This document shows positions 47,735-58,322 of a stretch of 64,000 nt of DNA, in pieces. Position 1 is the stretch's first letter. Each line of letters opens with the position of its first letter. Location of the stretch: assembly GCA_013180625.2 (NCBI GenBank), contig SNVD02001148.1, forward strand, positions 79,119 to 143,118, written 5' to 3'. Source of the stretch: Boswellia sacra (Eukaryota > Streptophyta > Magnoliopsida > Sapindales > Burseraceae). Position numbers and translations under genes: made by a program. The notes beneath the pieces were generated by a model. The model was not told where the DNA came from, ran no database searches, and saw nothing but the letters and a program-made list of their open reading frames with translations.

Positions 47735-48020
47735 TATATACACACTTAAAACTCTCAAATTTGACACATGGGGACATAATTTCGGTGGGGGTTGCTCGAT
47801 GCAGATTTATTGCCCCAAGATTTGAAAAAATGAGATATGCTTTCGTCGGGGTTTGACAAAACCTACACACTTGTCTCCCACGTGAAGCATGAAAAATGGA
47901 AATACACTTTCGGTGGGGTTTGACAAAACCGCCACACTTATCTCCCACGTGAAGTATGAAAAGTAGAGATATACTTTCGGCGAAGGTTGACAAAACCTCC
48001 ACACTCGTCTCCACGTTGTG
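47735..48020 (-). promoter_or_regulatory. G-box repeat array and TATA box before LOG (copy 1)
   Basis: Tandem units of about 67 bp (47820-48020) carry CACGTG at 47879 and 47946, and a decayed CACGTT at 48012. A TATATA box (47735-47740) lies about 110 bp upstream of the LOG ATG at 47627. The arrangement fits a promoter reading on the minus strand into LOG. Confidence 0.55.
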
Positions 48021-48281
48021 TGAATGACATGGGGTAGTCATATGGTTTGTCAAAAAGAAAACTTGAAATTAAAACAACAAAATCAACAAACAACAACAAC
48101 ACAAAAACAACATTGATAATCAGATCAAACAAAACAAGAAAGAAATAAAATTCGACAACAACAACACACATTCAAATATACAAGTAGTTGTGATTGTGGC
48201 TCACATCTTCCTCTGGTTTTACGTCCAGTAACGGCTGAAACGCCTTCTATGAGTCGGGGATTTGCTTCCCATCCAGTTTTC

Positions 48282-48802
48282 TTATAACTGGCAAACAGGG
48301 TCGTTTTTAGTCAGATTCCCTAGACTATAACACTGCAATTCATCACGAAATTGTGTCCATAGATTAAGCAATTCACGCTGAACAAGTCCACAAGAATGTG
48401 ACTCGAGAGTTAACAAAACATTATCCAGCGACTCATTACTCAAACCATTCTTAATAAATGAAAGTTTATCTTCTCTATTCCTGGACGCAAAACCTAATGA
48501 ACGACAAGTCTGGTTACAATTCCATCTAGCACATTTATAACATACTTGTAACCTTTTCGCTCTTCGCCTCTTGGCGTAGTAGCTCTTTTCTAGACCAGGC
48601 ATGTATTTTGCGGAGGATTAAGTCCGGCTCACGGACACAATCTCCCTTGGCTTGATAAGACCTATCGAATCTCAGCAGGCACATTTAAGAGCATCAACGC
48701 CCAAAGTCTAGTCATCCGTACTTTATAAATTTTGAACACAGCATTTTGAGGAAGTGAAGGAACATATTTACGAAGGTTCGACAGAAAGATATCGGCATCC
48801 AT
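48282..48802 (-). pseudogene. Cys-rich basic protein, flexivirus NABP-like (copy 1, frameshifted)
   Basis: Starts at ATG 48802 (MDADIFLSNLRKYVPSLP). A rearranged stretch near 48600-48665 breaks the frame. The second part keeps the basic stretch and the four Cys (CYKCARWNCNQTC). It is the same gene as in copy 2 (55774-56328), where family and function are discussed. A T-rich open stretch upstream of the ATG encodes a hydrophobic run (48930-49100) but could equally be an intron tract. Confidence 0.7.
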
Positions 48803-49229
48803 TGAAGAGGAGAAAAGAAGAGATATTACGGATAATGCGATCGGGTTTGTTTTTCTCCAAGATATGCACGTTTCAAACCTTTGGCGAATGACTTCAACTT
48901 CCGTTTGGATGTTTCCACAAGCTGCTGCACCAATGAGCTCAAAGCACAGAGTAATCAAATTAAACAAAAGAAAGGAAAAGAAAAGAGCAAAAACGAAACT
49001 AAAGACACATAAAAGAGATAACAACACAATTGCAAACAAAAGTAAAAAACAAGTAAAAAATATAAAAACAAATGAGACAGATGGCAAAGAGAGATAAAAC
49101 CTGATCAATTTGATGGCCTACGAAAGGAATCTCCTTGAGACACAAAAATCGATCATTTTTACCTCATTTTATTTTTCTTTTCTTCTTTTTTTTTATTTTT
49201 CAAAAACATTGGGTTGCCTCCCAATAAGC

Positions 49230-49480
49230 GCTTGGTTTAACGTCCTCAGCCCGACGTTGGTTCAATCATGGGAGGATCCAATTTCCGTTGTGCTTCAATG
49301 GCTGGATCCTCTTCTAACAAGATACGGTCAATGCATATGGATGGGCCTCCTTGGATGTCAACAATTGGTCCACTCAATAGATTTTTGTGATCTCATAAGT
49401 ATTCGGACGCCAGTTCTCTTCTTGTATTCGTGGCAAGGCCCATTCATTTTTAACTCGCAAAGTATATTCCTACCCAAGAG
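49230..49480 (-). pseudogene. Pol deletion junction of Athila copy 1
   Basis: Left of about 49255 the sequence matches the region after integrase in copy 2 (about 56765). Right of it the sequence matches the start of RT (about 59410-59530). Roughly 2.6 kb with RT, RNase H and integrase is therefore missing. Copy 1 cannot make its own pol. Confidence 0.75.
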
Positions 49481-49567
49481 ATCCAGATTCAAATGATCTG
49501 GAAGAAGCTAAGCCTCCAAGGCAGGCGGCTTGCATCAAACTCTATGATCGAGAGGCCATCATGAACA

Positions 49568-50974
49568 TCAATCTTTTTCTAACCAGTTTTCGAGAATGGT
49601 CTGATATGTTTCCGTAACAGGAATCGAAGTTGGATTAGGAGATGTTCTATCCTCTATTTCAAGGACATAGAAGTTTGCTGGGAAAACCAATTGATTCACC
49701 TGCACAAGCACATCTTCCACAACTCTTTTGGGATATACATTAAAATGATCAGCAAGATGAATGGTAATACCAGTTTTCGCAAAAGGTCCAAGATTTAAAG
49801 AAGCATAAATAGAATATGGCATGACATTAATAGATGCTCCTAAATCTAACATAGCTCTTTCAAACTTGGTATTACCAATAGTGCATGGAATGGTGAACGT
49901 ACCTGGATCTTTGCATTTCGGAGGAATTTTTCTTGGCAATACAGCTGAAACATTTTCCCCCACACTTACTTTCTCATTTCCCTTCAACTTTCTCTTGTTG
50001 GTGCATAACTCCTTGAGACATTTTGTATAATGAGGTACTTGCTCGATAGCATCCAGAAGTGGTATATTTACCTCGATTTTGTGAAAAGTCTCCAGGATTT
50101 TCTGTTCTTGTTCCTCCTTCATCGATTTTGCAAATCTACTAGGATAAAGTGGAGGAGTAACATATGAAGGAATGGGAGTTATAGGATTTACCTGAGAAGT
50201 CAATGTTTTGTTCATGGTGGATGTGGTGTCATCTCATTCATCAGTTTGTGATTTCTTGGTTTTTTAGGACACATTGCTCTTCTCTTTTGCAAAGTTCTCG
50301 CCACAAGAATTCTCTCTTCGGATGAGACCCGTTTTTGACAAGAAATCTTCTGAGCCTTGGCCCTCGAATTGCTCATGCCTTAGTAAGCCAAATTGTTCCA
50401 GGGTGATTTACCCACAGGTTTGGGATATCTCTAGCCCCCATGTTCATGATGGGAATTGCATTGTGTTAGTGGCAGGTTCATTAACAATATCCTGGAGTGA
50501 CATACCTGAGTTTTCTGGAGCTGGTTGTGGTGCTGGTTGTGGCATTGGTGGTGGTTGCATTTGAAAAGGTTGCTGCACTCTAGGTTGATTGAAACCTTGT
50601 GGCCGATTTGGTATCGCATTTGGGGCGATTGGTTGATGATTCAAGTAACTGAAATTATGGTGATCTTCCCATCCAGCATTGTAAGTGTTAGAGAAAGGAT
50701 AATACCATTGCCTTGTTTGTCTTGGAAATCCACCCAAGGCATTGGCTTGTTCCATATATTCTTCTTGTAAAGTTGGATACATGTCGATTGGATGCTCCAT
50801 CGTAGAATATATCCCACATTCATAAGATTTTTGCATATCTCCTACAGCCATGTTTTCCACAAGAGAGGTTAGCTCAGAAAGTTGTTGTTCAATGTTCGGA
50901 GTGCTTACCTCATTTACTCTACATGGTACTTGTGGCTCAAATCCGCTACTGAATTGATAGAAGTTTACTGCCAT
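49568..50974 (-). pseudogene. Athila gag-protease, copy 1 (frameshifted)
   Basis: The start is placed at MAVNFYQF (50974), not at the upstream Met, by analogy with copy 2. The N-part (to about 50444) carries YSTMEHPIDMYPTLQEEYM, FPRQTRQWYYPFSNTYNAGW and a Gln/Pro-rich tail. A frame break lies at 50220-50450. The second part (49568-50215) carries the retropepsin box FERAMLDLGASINVMPYSIY with DLG intact, and ends at a smaller deletion near 49560. Athila gag packages the RNA and the protease matures the polyprotein. Confidence 0.85.
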
Positions 50975-51063
50975 GTTGTCTAAACACAAACAATCAGAAA
51001 AGAAAAACAAAGCAAATATGAATCAACAATGAAAACAAAATAACAAATCGATTAGAAAATCAA

Positions 51064-51081
51064 TCCCCGGCAACGGCGCCA
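51064..51081 (-). other. Primer-binding site, Athila copy 1
   Basis: On the minus strand TGGCGCCGTTGCCGGGGA, the tRNA-Asp complement used by Athila elements, six bases from the LTR. Confidence 0.93.
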
Positions 51082-51087
51082 AAAACT

Positions 51088-52496
51088 TGATGCGTTCGAA
51101 ACTAGCAAGTATACTAGTCGCACAAGTAATAACGTGATAAGTAAGATATCGTTCCCACGAGGATTGATTCTAATTGAATTTGTTATTCGAAAGCAACAAT
51201 AAACTAAATGAGGCGGGTTTTGTTGATTGATTAACTTGATGAAATATTAATGCAAGTAAAGAATAACACAATGCAAATTAAAACAGATTGAAAAATCAAT
51301 GAGAGAAAGCTGGTTAAGGGATCTTTCTCTACCACAAGATATGGATTTGCGAATTAATTGTAGAATTGTCATCCAATTACACCATTGAAATTATCAACCG
51401 TAGATAACAACAAGCTCTGTTATCCCAATCTTTCCTTACTTTGTTGTTAAATAAAACAGGCTCTTTATTTAATCTCTATCCATTAAACAACCTAGAACAA
51501 GCTCTCTAAATTTAATTCAATGGATGCATTACGATAAGAAAGATAGGTTGATCTAAGCAATAAACACACAAGCTCGGATTATTTAACTTAGGTTGTATTC
51601 TCCAATTGCAATCTCTGATCACAATTTTGCTACTAAGGATTAGAAATTCAAGACAATTACGGATCAAGATTTCTAGTCTAGCAATAGACAATATCCAGAT
51701 TATATTCAGTTGGCCACCCAAATACAACCCAGCAAGCAATCATAAGCATTAAACATGGGAAAATACAAGCAACTTCAATTAGAGAATTGGATAACAATTC
51801 CTTGCACAATCAATTCACAAAAACCATATCAAGGGCTTTGAAATCACCCTCAACCAATTCAAATTCAGTTACACATGTTTAAGAACGTGGTAAATACAAT
51901 ACAACATGGAGACATTCCAGAAAATGAAAGGGAAGGGAAAAACTTAGCAAATTTGATGTAATTCTCTTTGGATTGTAGTTCTTCCTCTTTCCAAGCTTCC
52001 TTTCTCCTTCAAGAACTCCAAGAGATGAAAGAATTCCAGAGCTTCAGCCTCCACCACGTTCTCCCTCTTCAAGTTATGAAATAAAACCCTAAAATGTGTT
52101 TAAATCTGTCTCTTATACACATCTAGATGTGTATAAGAGACAGACATGCTACAGTGCTTGTGGAATTATATTTCTATACATCTCACACTGTTTTTATTAC
52201 AACTTTTGGTACACTGAATGGATTTATAAACCGTAAATTTCTCCAGAAAATAGACTTCGAGAGATTTCCAACGTTATATAACATGTCATCGGGTTCATTG
52301 TATATCAATACAATTAAATCCGAGAAGATCACTGACTAGCAGAGGTGAAAATGAAGGGTTTTACTCCATTTTTGTGCAAGTTGCTCCAAAACTCCTACAA
52401 ACATCAAAACACACAAAACCATAAAAATACCACAGAATATAGCAAAGAAACATGGACGAATTGATATAAAAGTAATACATAAATAGACACCTATCA
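51088..52496 (-). repeat. Athila LTR B (middle, shared)
   Basis: 1409 bp. It acts as 5' LTR of copy 1 and 3' LTR of copy 2. It contains a mosaic-end adapter dimer at 52106-52143. Confidence 0.92.
52106..52143. other. Nextera/Tn5 mosaic-end dimer (assembly artefact)
   Basis: The same 38-bp adapter dimer as at 47397. It replaces exactly 38 bp that LTR C has at 62555-62592 and that LTR A also has. The removed genomic bases include CTGCTACAGT repeats. Confidence 0.97.
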
Positions 52497-54511
52497 AATT
52501 CCCCACACTTAGACTTTGCTAGTCCTCGAGCAACTAAAATGATACGAAACAAAACTAAACCGAAACAGAATCAAAGAAAAATTAAAATACACACAAATGC
52601 TTCAGCTTGCAAATAGGCCTCAAAGATTGTACTTAATTTAAATTAACAACAAAAAAAAAAAAAAAAAAAAACACCCAAGGAAAACTTCAAAATAATGCAC
52701 TTGATCAAGAGATTTTATCCGAAAGATTAGTTTTTCCCGGGGGGCTTTCAACTTCAATTCCTCAGTGTGTGTGTATGTAGAGCCATTCTCAACTGATCAC
52801 TTGTAACCCGGATGAGTTTATGAATAAAATGAATACATTATTTGATAGTGAAAAGATGTGTGTATAAACGAACTCCATAGGCCTGCTTTTCAGTCACTCT
52901 CCACTAATGTAGACATGCACAACACCAAGGATCAGTCAGGACTTTCTTAAGCTTGTAACGCTTGGCTCGGGTGAAGGTATGATAAAGGATAATAATTTGG
53001 CTCAAATCACCCACAAACACATAAATCATTCAAGACTATGTAAAGCTCAACCCTATAACACAACTTTATTTTAATTCACCAGGTTACTCCCCAAAACTTA
53101 TTTAGAACACTCGATCTTTTTTTTTTTCACAGAAAACAAAAGAAAACTACACCCCCACACTTTGTTGTTTCATTCTTTTTAAGAACACTTAAGGGTGTAG
53201 ATCTCTTATTCTTCTTCTTTTGTTCTATTTTTTTTCTTCTTCTTTATTTTTCTTTTTTTTTATTACACTTCCCCTCCCCCACACTTAAACAACACATTGT
53301 CCTCAATGTGTAAGTACGTGGACGATAAGTATAGATTGGCTTTTTTTTCTTTTTTTCTTTTTTTTACAAACATAATAGAACTCACTTGCATTGCTCATGA
53401 CACATCCCAACCTCCTCTAACTTCCCAAAACCAGAACATAGCTCAAAATTTAATTGCGAATGATTTACATGCTCGTAGGTAAGGGATAAACTGTTTGGAA
53501 CAAATTCATTTGAGGTTAGGAAATCTTTTAGTGAGTTAACAAAGAAAAAGGCTTACAGAGGCTCAAAGGGGTAACTAGAGATTAATTTCAGTCAAGGTTG
53601 GCTATTACGGCTCAAACAGTCCAAAGATGGCCTAAATCATTTCCCCAATGTTGCACAGTCTAGGATTTCGCCCTCGAGTGACCATCAAACAAGTTCTAGA
53701 ATTCATTGAAATCTGAAGAAACATTTAAATTACATAAACTTTCTCTAAGTGAACAAATAACTCAGTGATAATAGCTCAGTGCTCAATGTTGCGCAAGGAA
53801 TCAAAAGCAAATCGAAACCCAATAAACATTTCAAGCACACAGATCCATGCATCATTTATCATTTTCCAAGAGTTATTCTTAATTCAATCATTATCTTATC
53901 ATCGACCCACAAAATGCAAGAAAAGAGGTACGTGGCGTTGTTACACCTGAGTCAAGATTGTATATTTCAACAATCCTTAGGACCAGTAGCCCGCAGACTT
54001 AAGGTTTTCAGCCTATATACCTGTATTATGAAAGAACAAAACAAGAAACAAGACACTTCAAACAACATGAAATAAACAAACTACAGATTTATTGAGAGAG
54101 AATGCGTTTCAAGAGTTAAGAAAATCCCATATTCTGCCATTCTCAGGTTTTTCCACAATGTTTTTTTTCGAATCGAAACTGATAAAGATAAAAACACACA
54201 ACAACTCAAAATTACATAAAACTAAACTTACTCAGAAAATAATAAAGTCCAACAAATCAACAAACACAAACAAGTCAGTTAGAATGGTTCTAAAAAGTTT
54301 AGAAGTTAGCCTCCTTATTCAGCCATTATGGATTAAAGAAATCCAGAATGCGTTTCAAGAGAACTTGAACTTTTTAAGCCACCACTCTAAAAGCCAAGAT
54401 TAGAAAATATTACCTAGGGTGAGAGAAACAACCTAAAAAAAAAAAAACTCAACTCAAATAAACACAATAAAGAGAAAGCAAACGAAAATGAAGCAAACCA
54501 GCAGATATGGA
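52497..54511 (-). other. Athila copy 2, long 3' non-coding region
   Basis: Counterpart of 44989-46990, with the same T-rich runs and C-rich blocks at 52500 and 53270. A long A-run at about 52650 is extra. No coding domain. Confidence 0.7.
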
Positions 54512-55161
54512 TTACAGATGGACTGTTAAATCCAGTTTACGCCTCTTATTGCCTTCTCCAAACCAATCTATCCGAGCTATTGTTGGATCAGGTAAATAGA
54601 CGAATGCTTGTAATTTGTCAATTAACTCCCCTGCAGTTGAAGTTGTAACCAGGATTTGCCTCGCCGACTGTGAGATGAAGTTTTTTTCTACTGCTTGATC
54701 AAGAAAAGACAACAAACCATCAAAAAAATTATGGACATTTAACAAACCAATGGGTTTCCGATGGATGTTTAGCTGTGCCCAAGAGGTGATTTGAAATATC
54801 TCCTCTAATGTACCATAACCACCCGGCAAAGCCATAAATGCATCGGACTTAACAACCATATGTGCAATACGCTCATGCATACTAGAGACCTGTAACTCTT
54901 CTCCGATTGTGTTGCCTACGATATCTCGTACAGCTAATGGTTTAGGGATAATGCCGAGAACTTTGCTTCCTCCTAAGGATGCAGCTGTCGACACACACCC
55001 CATTAACCCAAGACTACCCCCTCCGTAAATCAAATGAAACCCCTCGCAGCTAATGTCCTACCAAGATCAAGAGCTGCTGTTGTAAACTCTCCATCTTTAC
55101 CAAATTGCGATCCGTAAAATACGCATATATTACGGAATCGTCGAATTGGTGTTTTCTCCAT
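54512..55161 (-). pseudogene. LOG-like phosphoribohydrolase carried by Athila copy 2
   Basis: From ATG 55161 (MEKTPIRRF) the gene runs to a stop at 54512. A 1-bp loss near 55035 shifts the frame at about codon 42. The rest is open and complete: YGGGSLGLMGCVSTAASLGG, VLGIIPKPLAVRDIVGNTIG, SSMHERIAHM, LPGGYGTLEEIFQITSWAQL, HRKPIGLLNV and FFDGLLSFLDQAVEKNFI. The Gly loop (GGGS), the Arg of MHER and the PGGxGTxxE signature are all kept, so this copy shows the true family sequence that copy 1 lacks. Length (about 216 codons) equals typical plant LOGs. There is no intron, whereas plant LOG genes normally have several, so the gene was probably taken up as processed RNA. Bacterial or viral origin is not excluded. 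Confidence 0.87.
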
Positions 55162-55258
55162 TTCTACAAGTGCTCTAATCTTGTGTAAGACACGTTAGGT
55201 ATTATGCTTTTTAATTGCAAGACAGGTTATGGAATGACATATGAGAATATGCAGAATG

Positions 55259-55545
55259 TATATATACACACGTAAAACTCTCAAATTTGACACATGGGGA
55301 CATAATTTCGGTGGGGGTTGCTCGATGTAGATTTATCGCCCCGAGATTTGAAAAAATAGATCTGCTTTCGGTGGGGTTTGACAAAACCTCCACACTTGTC
55401 GCCCACGTGTGCATGAAAAATGGAGATAAACTTTTGGTGGGGTTTGAAAAAAAACCGCCACACTTGTCTCCCACGTGAAGCATGAAAAGTAAAGATATAC
55501 TTTCGGCGGAGGTTGACAAAACCTCCACACTTGTCTTCCACGTGT
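55259..55545 (-). promoter_or_regulatory. G-box repeat array and TATA box before LOG (copy 2)
   Basis: Three units of 67-68 bp each contain a perfect CACGTG (55404-55409, 55472-55477, 55539-55544) set in TTGTCTCCCACGTGAAGCAT-like context, plus GGYGGGGTTTGACAAAACC. TATATATA at 55259-55266 lies about 98 bp before the LOG ATG. G-boxes are bound by bZIP and bHLH factors (light, jasmonate and ABA responses). Confidence 0.6.
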
Positions 55546-55773
55546 GCTTATATCATGGTGTAGTCATCTGGTTTGTCAAAAAGAAAACTTGAAATTAAAA
55601 CAAACAAAATCAACAAACAACAACAACACAAAAACAACATTGATAATCAAATCAAACGAAACAAGAAAGAAATCAAATTCGACAACAACAACACACATTC
55701 AAATATACAAGTAGTTGTGATTGTGGCTCACATCTTCCTCTGGTTTTACGTCCAGTAATGGCTGAAACACCTT

Positions 55774-56328
55774 CTATGAGTCGGGGATTTGCTTCCCATC
55801 CAGTTTTCTTATAAACTGGCAAACAGGGTCGTTTTTAGTCAGATTCACTAGACTATAAAACTGCAATTCATCACGAAATTGTGTCCATAGATTAAGCAAT
55901 TCACGCTGAACAAGTCCACAAGAATGTGACTCAAGAGTTAATAAAACATTATCCAGCGACTCATTACTCCGACCATTTTTAATAAATGACAGTTTATCTT
56001 CTCTATTTCTGGACACAAAACCTAATGAACGACAAGTCTGGTTACAATTCCATCTAGCACAATTATAACATACTTGTAACCTTTTCGCTCTTTGCCTCTT
56101 GGCGTAGTAGCTCTTTCCTAGACTAGGCATGTATTTTGCGAGATTAATGTCAGGCTCACCTGACAATCTCACCTTGGCTTCAATAAGCCACCGGATATCC
56201 GCAGGCATATTTAAGAGCATCAATGCCCAAAGTCTAGTCATCCGTACTTTATAAATTTTAAACACAACATTTTGAGGAAGTGAAGGGAAATATTTATGAA
56301 GGTTTGACACAAAGATATCGGCATCCAT
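55774..56328 (-). CDS. Small basic Cys-rich protein, flexivirus NABP-like, in Athila copy 2
   Basis: An intact 184-codon frame, MDADIFVSNLHKYFPSLP to the stop. A helical N-terminal third (about residues 28-50) is followed by a basic patch KSYYAKRQRAKRLQ (about 71-84) and a cysteine cluster CYNCARWNCNQTC (C-x2-C-x4-C-x3-C, about 86-98), then SRNREDKLSFIKNG. The order helix, Arg/Lys patch, Cys cluster and xxFIxxG motif resembles the nucleic-acid-binding cysteine-rich proteins of carla-, viti- and allexiviruses. Those bind RNA or DNA, and some suppress silencing. The Cys and basic residues are conserved in copy 1. No match to known Athila env-like proteins is evident. Family assignment rests on motif order only. 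It could be a novel zinc-binding protein. Confidence 0.55.
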   Translation of the reverse strand: MDADIFVSNLHKYFPSLPQNVVFKIYKVRMTRLWALMLLNMPADIRWLIEAKVRLSGEPDINLAKYMPSLGKSYYAKRQRAKRLQVCYNCARWNCNQTCRSLGFVSRNREDKLSFIKNGRSNESLDNVLLTLESHSCGLVQRELLNLWTQFRDELQFYSLVNLTKNDPVCQFIRKLDGKQIPDS

Positions 56329-56786
56329 TGAAGAGGAGAAAATGAGAGATGTTACCGATAATGCGATTGAGTTTGTTCTTCTCCCAGATATGCACGTTTT
56401 AAACCTTCGAGCAATGGCTTCAACTCCTGTTTGGATGTTTTCTCAAGCTGTTGCACAAATAAACTCAAAGCACGGAATAATCAAATTAAACGCAAGAAGA
56501 GAAAACAAAACAAAACAAAATAGAATTGAGACACATAAAAGAAATAAAAACATAATAGTAAACAAAAGTCAAAAGCAAACAAAAAAATAAATGAGACAGA
56601 TGGCAAAGAAAGATAAAACCTAATCAATTATGACGGATAAAGCCCACGAGAGGAATCACCTCGAGATATAAAAATTGACCATTACTACGTCCTTTTCTTC
56701 TTCTCTTTTTATTTATTTGTCAAAAACATTGGGTTGCCTCCCAATAAGTGCTTAGTTTAACGTCCTCAGCCTGACCTTACCTGCCA

Positions 56787-58275
56787 TCACCCATCAAGAT
56801 AAGTTGGCTCATAAAGAGGTACCTCATCGATGTCCTGCATCACTAAATTCTCATAGTAAGGCTTCAACCTGTGCCCATTCACCTTGAATACTTTGTCCGT
56901 TTTTAAGCTCTTGATTTCCACTGCACCATGAGGAAAGACATCAGTAATATGAAAGGTCCAACCATCGAGATCGTAATTTACCTGGAAATAACTTGAGGCG
57001 GGAATGAAATAAAAGAACTTTCTGTCCCACTTCAAAATTCTTCCTGGAGATCATTTTATCATGAAATGCCTTAATTCTCTCCTTGTAAATTCTGGAATTC
57101 TCATAGGCATCATTTCTAAGTTCTTCCAATTCTTGCAATTGAAGCTTCCTTTGTTCACCAGCAGCATCCATCTCCATGTTACAAATCTTTACTGCCCACC
57201 ATGCTTTGTGTTCGAGCTCTACCGGAAGGTGACATGGCTTACCATAGACTAACCTGTATGGAGACATACCAATAGGTGTCTTGTAAGCAGTCCGATAAGC
57301 CCAAAGTGCATCATTGAGTCATAGGCTCCAATCTTTTCTATTCGGATTCACTGTCTTCTCGAGAATGGACTTGACTTCTCGATTTGAAACTTCAACTTGA
57401 CCACTAGTTTGTGGATGATAGGCAGTAGACACCTTGTGAGTGATGTTGTATTTCTTGAGCAAGGCTTCAAATGATCTGTTGCAGAAGTGTGACCCTCTGT
57501 CGCTAATTATGGCTCTTGGTGTTCCAAATCTTGCAAAAATGTTAGATTTCACAAAATCTACAACAACTTTAGAATCATTAGTTCTTGTAGCTCTTGCTTC
57601 CACCCATTTAGAAACATAATCCACAGCAAGTATAATGTAAATATTACCAAAAGATGAAGGAAAAGGACCCATGAAATCAATACCCCACACATCAAAAATC
57701 TCAACAATAAGTATAGGGGTTTGTGGCATTTGATTTTTTGCACTTAAATTATCTGTCCTTTGACAACGATCACAAGCTTTGCAAAATAGATATGCATCTT
57801 TGAACAATGAGGGCCAGTAGAATCCACAATCAAGAACTTTCAGGGCTGTTCTTTTTGGTCCAAAGTGACCGCCACATGCATAAGAATGACAGAAGGTCAA
57901 AATTGAATTAAATTCAGATTCAGAAACACACATTCTTATCACTTGATCAGAACAATGCTTCCATAAGTATGGATCATCCCATATGTAATATTTGGCAATG
58001 TTTTTGATCTTGTCTCTTTGAGCCCGAGTCAAGTCATGTGGTAGCTTCTTGGTAACTAAGTAATTAACAATATCCGCATACCAAGGGGCTGCTACATGTA
58101 GAGACAGCAATTGTTCATCCGGAAAACTTTCTTGTAATGGCAGTACATCATCGTCATGGACAATGCGACTGAGATGGTCTGCAACTAAGTTTTCACTTCC
58201 CTTCTTATCTTTGATCTCCAAAGTCAAATTCCCCCCTGTAAAAGGAGTATCCACTGATAAGCCTTGGTTTTGCAT
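56787..58275 (-). pseudogene. Athila integrase, copy 2
   Basis: The minus frame 57319-58275 contains the zinc-binding H2C2 part ([32 protein letters not shown]). It also holds the full D,D,E core: [29 protein letters not shown] and [19 protein letters not shown]. After a frame change, 56787-57267 holds [20 protein letters not shown] and the C-terminal [20 protein letters not shown] with [10 protein letters not shown], the non-chromodomain ending typical of Athila. Catalytic residues are intact. Stop and shift near 57270-57320 split the protein. Confidence 0.88.
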
Positions 58276-58322
58276 CTTTCTTTGTGAGCAAGTACCTAAA
58301 GCTGCATGATCAGAATAAACGG

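Noticed and set aside
52127..52339. Plus-strand frame beginning MCIRDR
   Set aside because: The start lies inside the adapter dimer and the rest is LTR antisense.
46992..55161. The two LOG genes as a host tandem duplication
   Set aside because: Each lies inside an Athila internal region with the same flanks, so the retroelement was duplicated, not a host gene.
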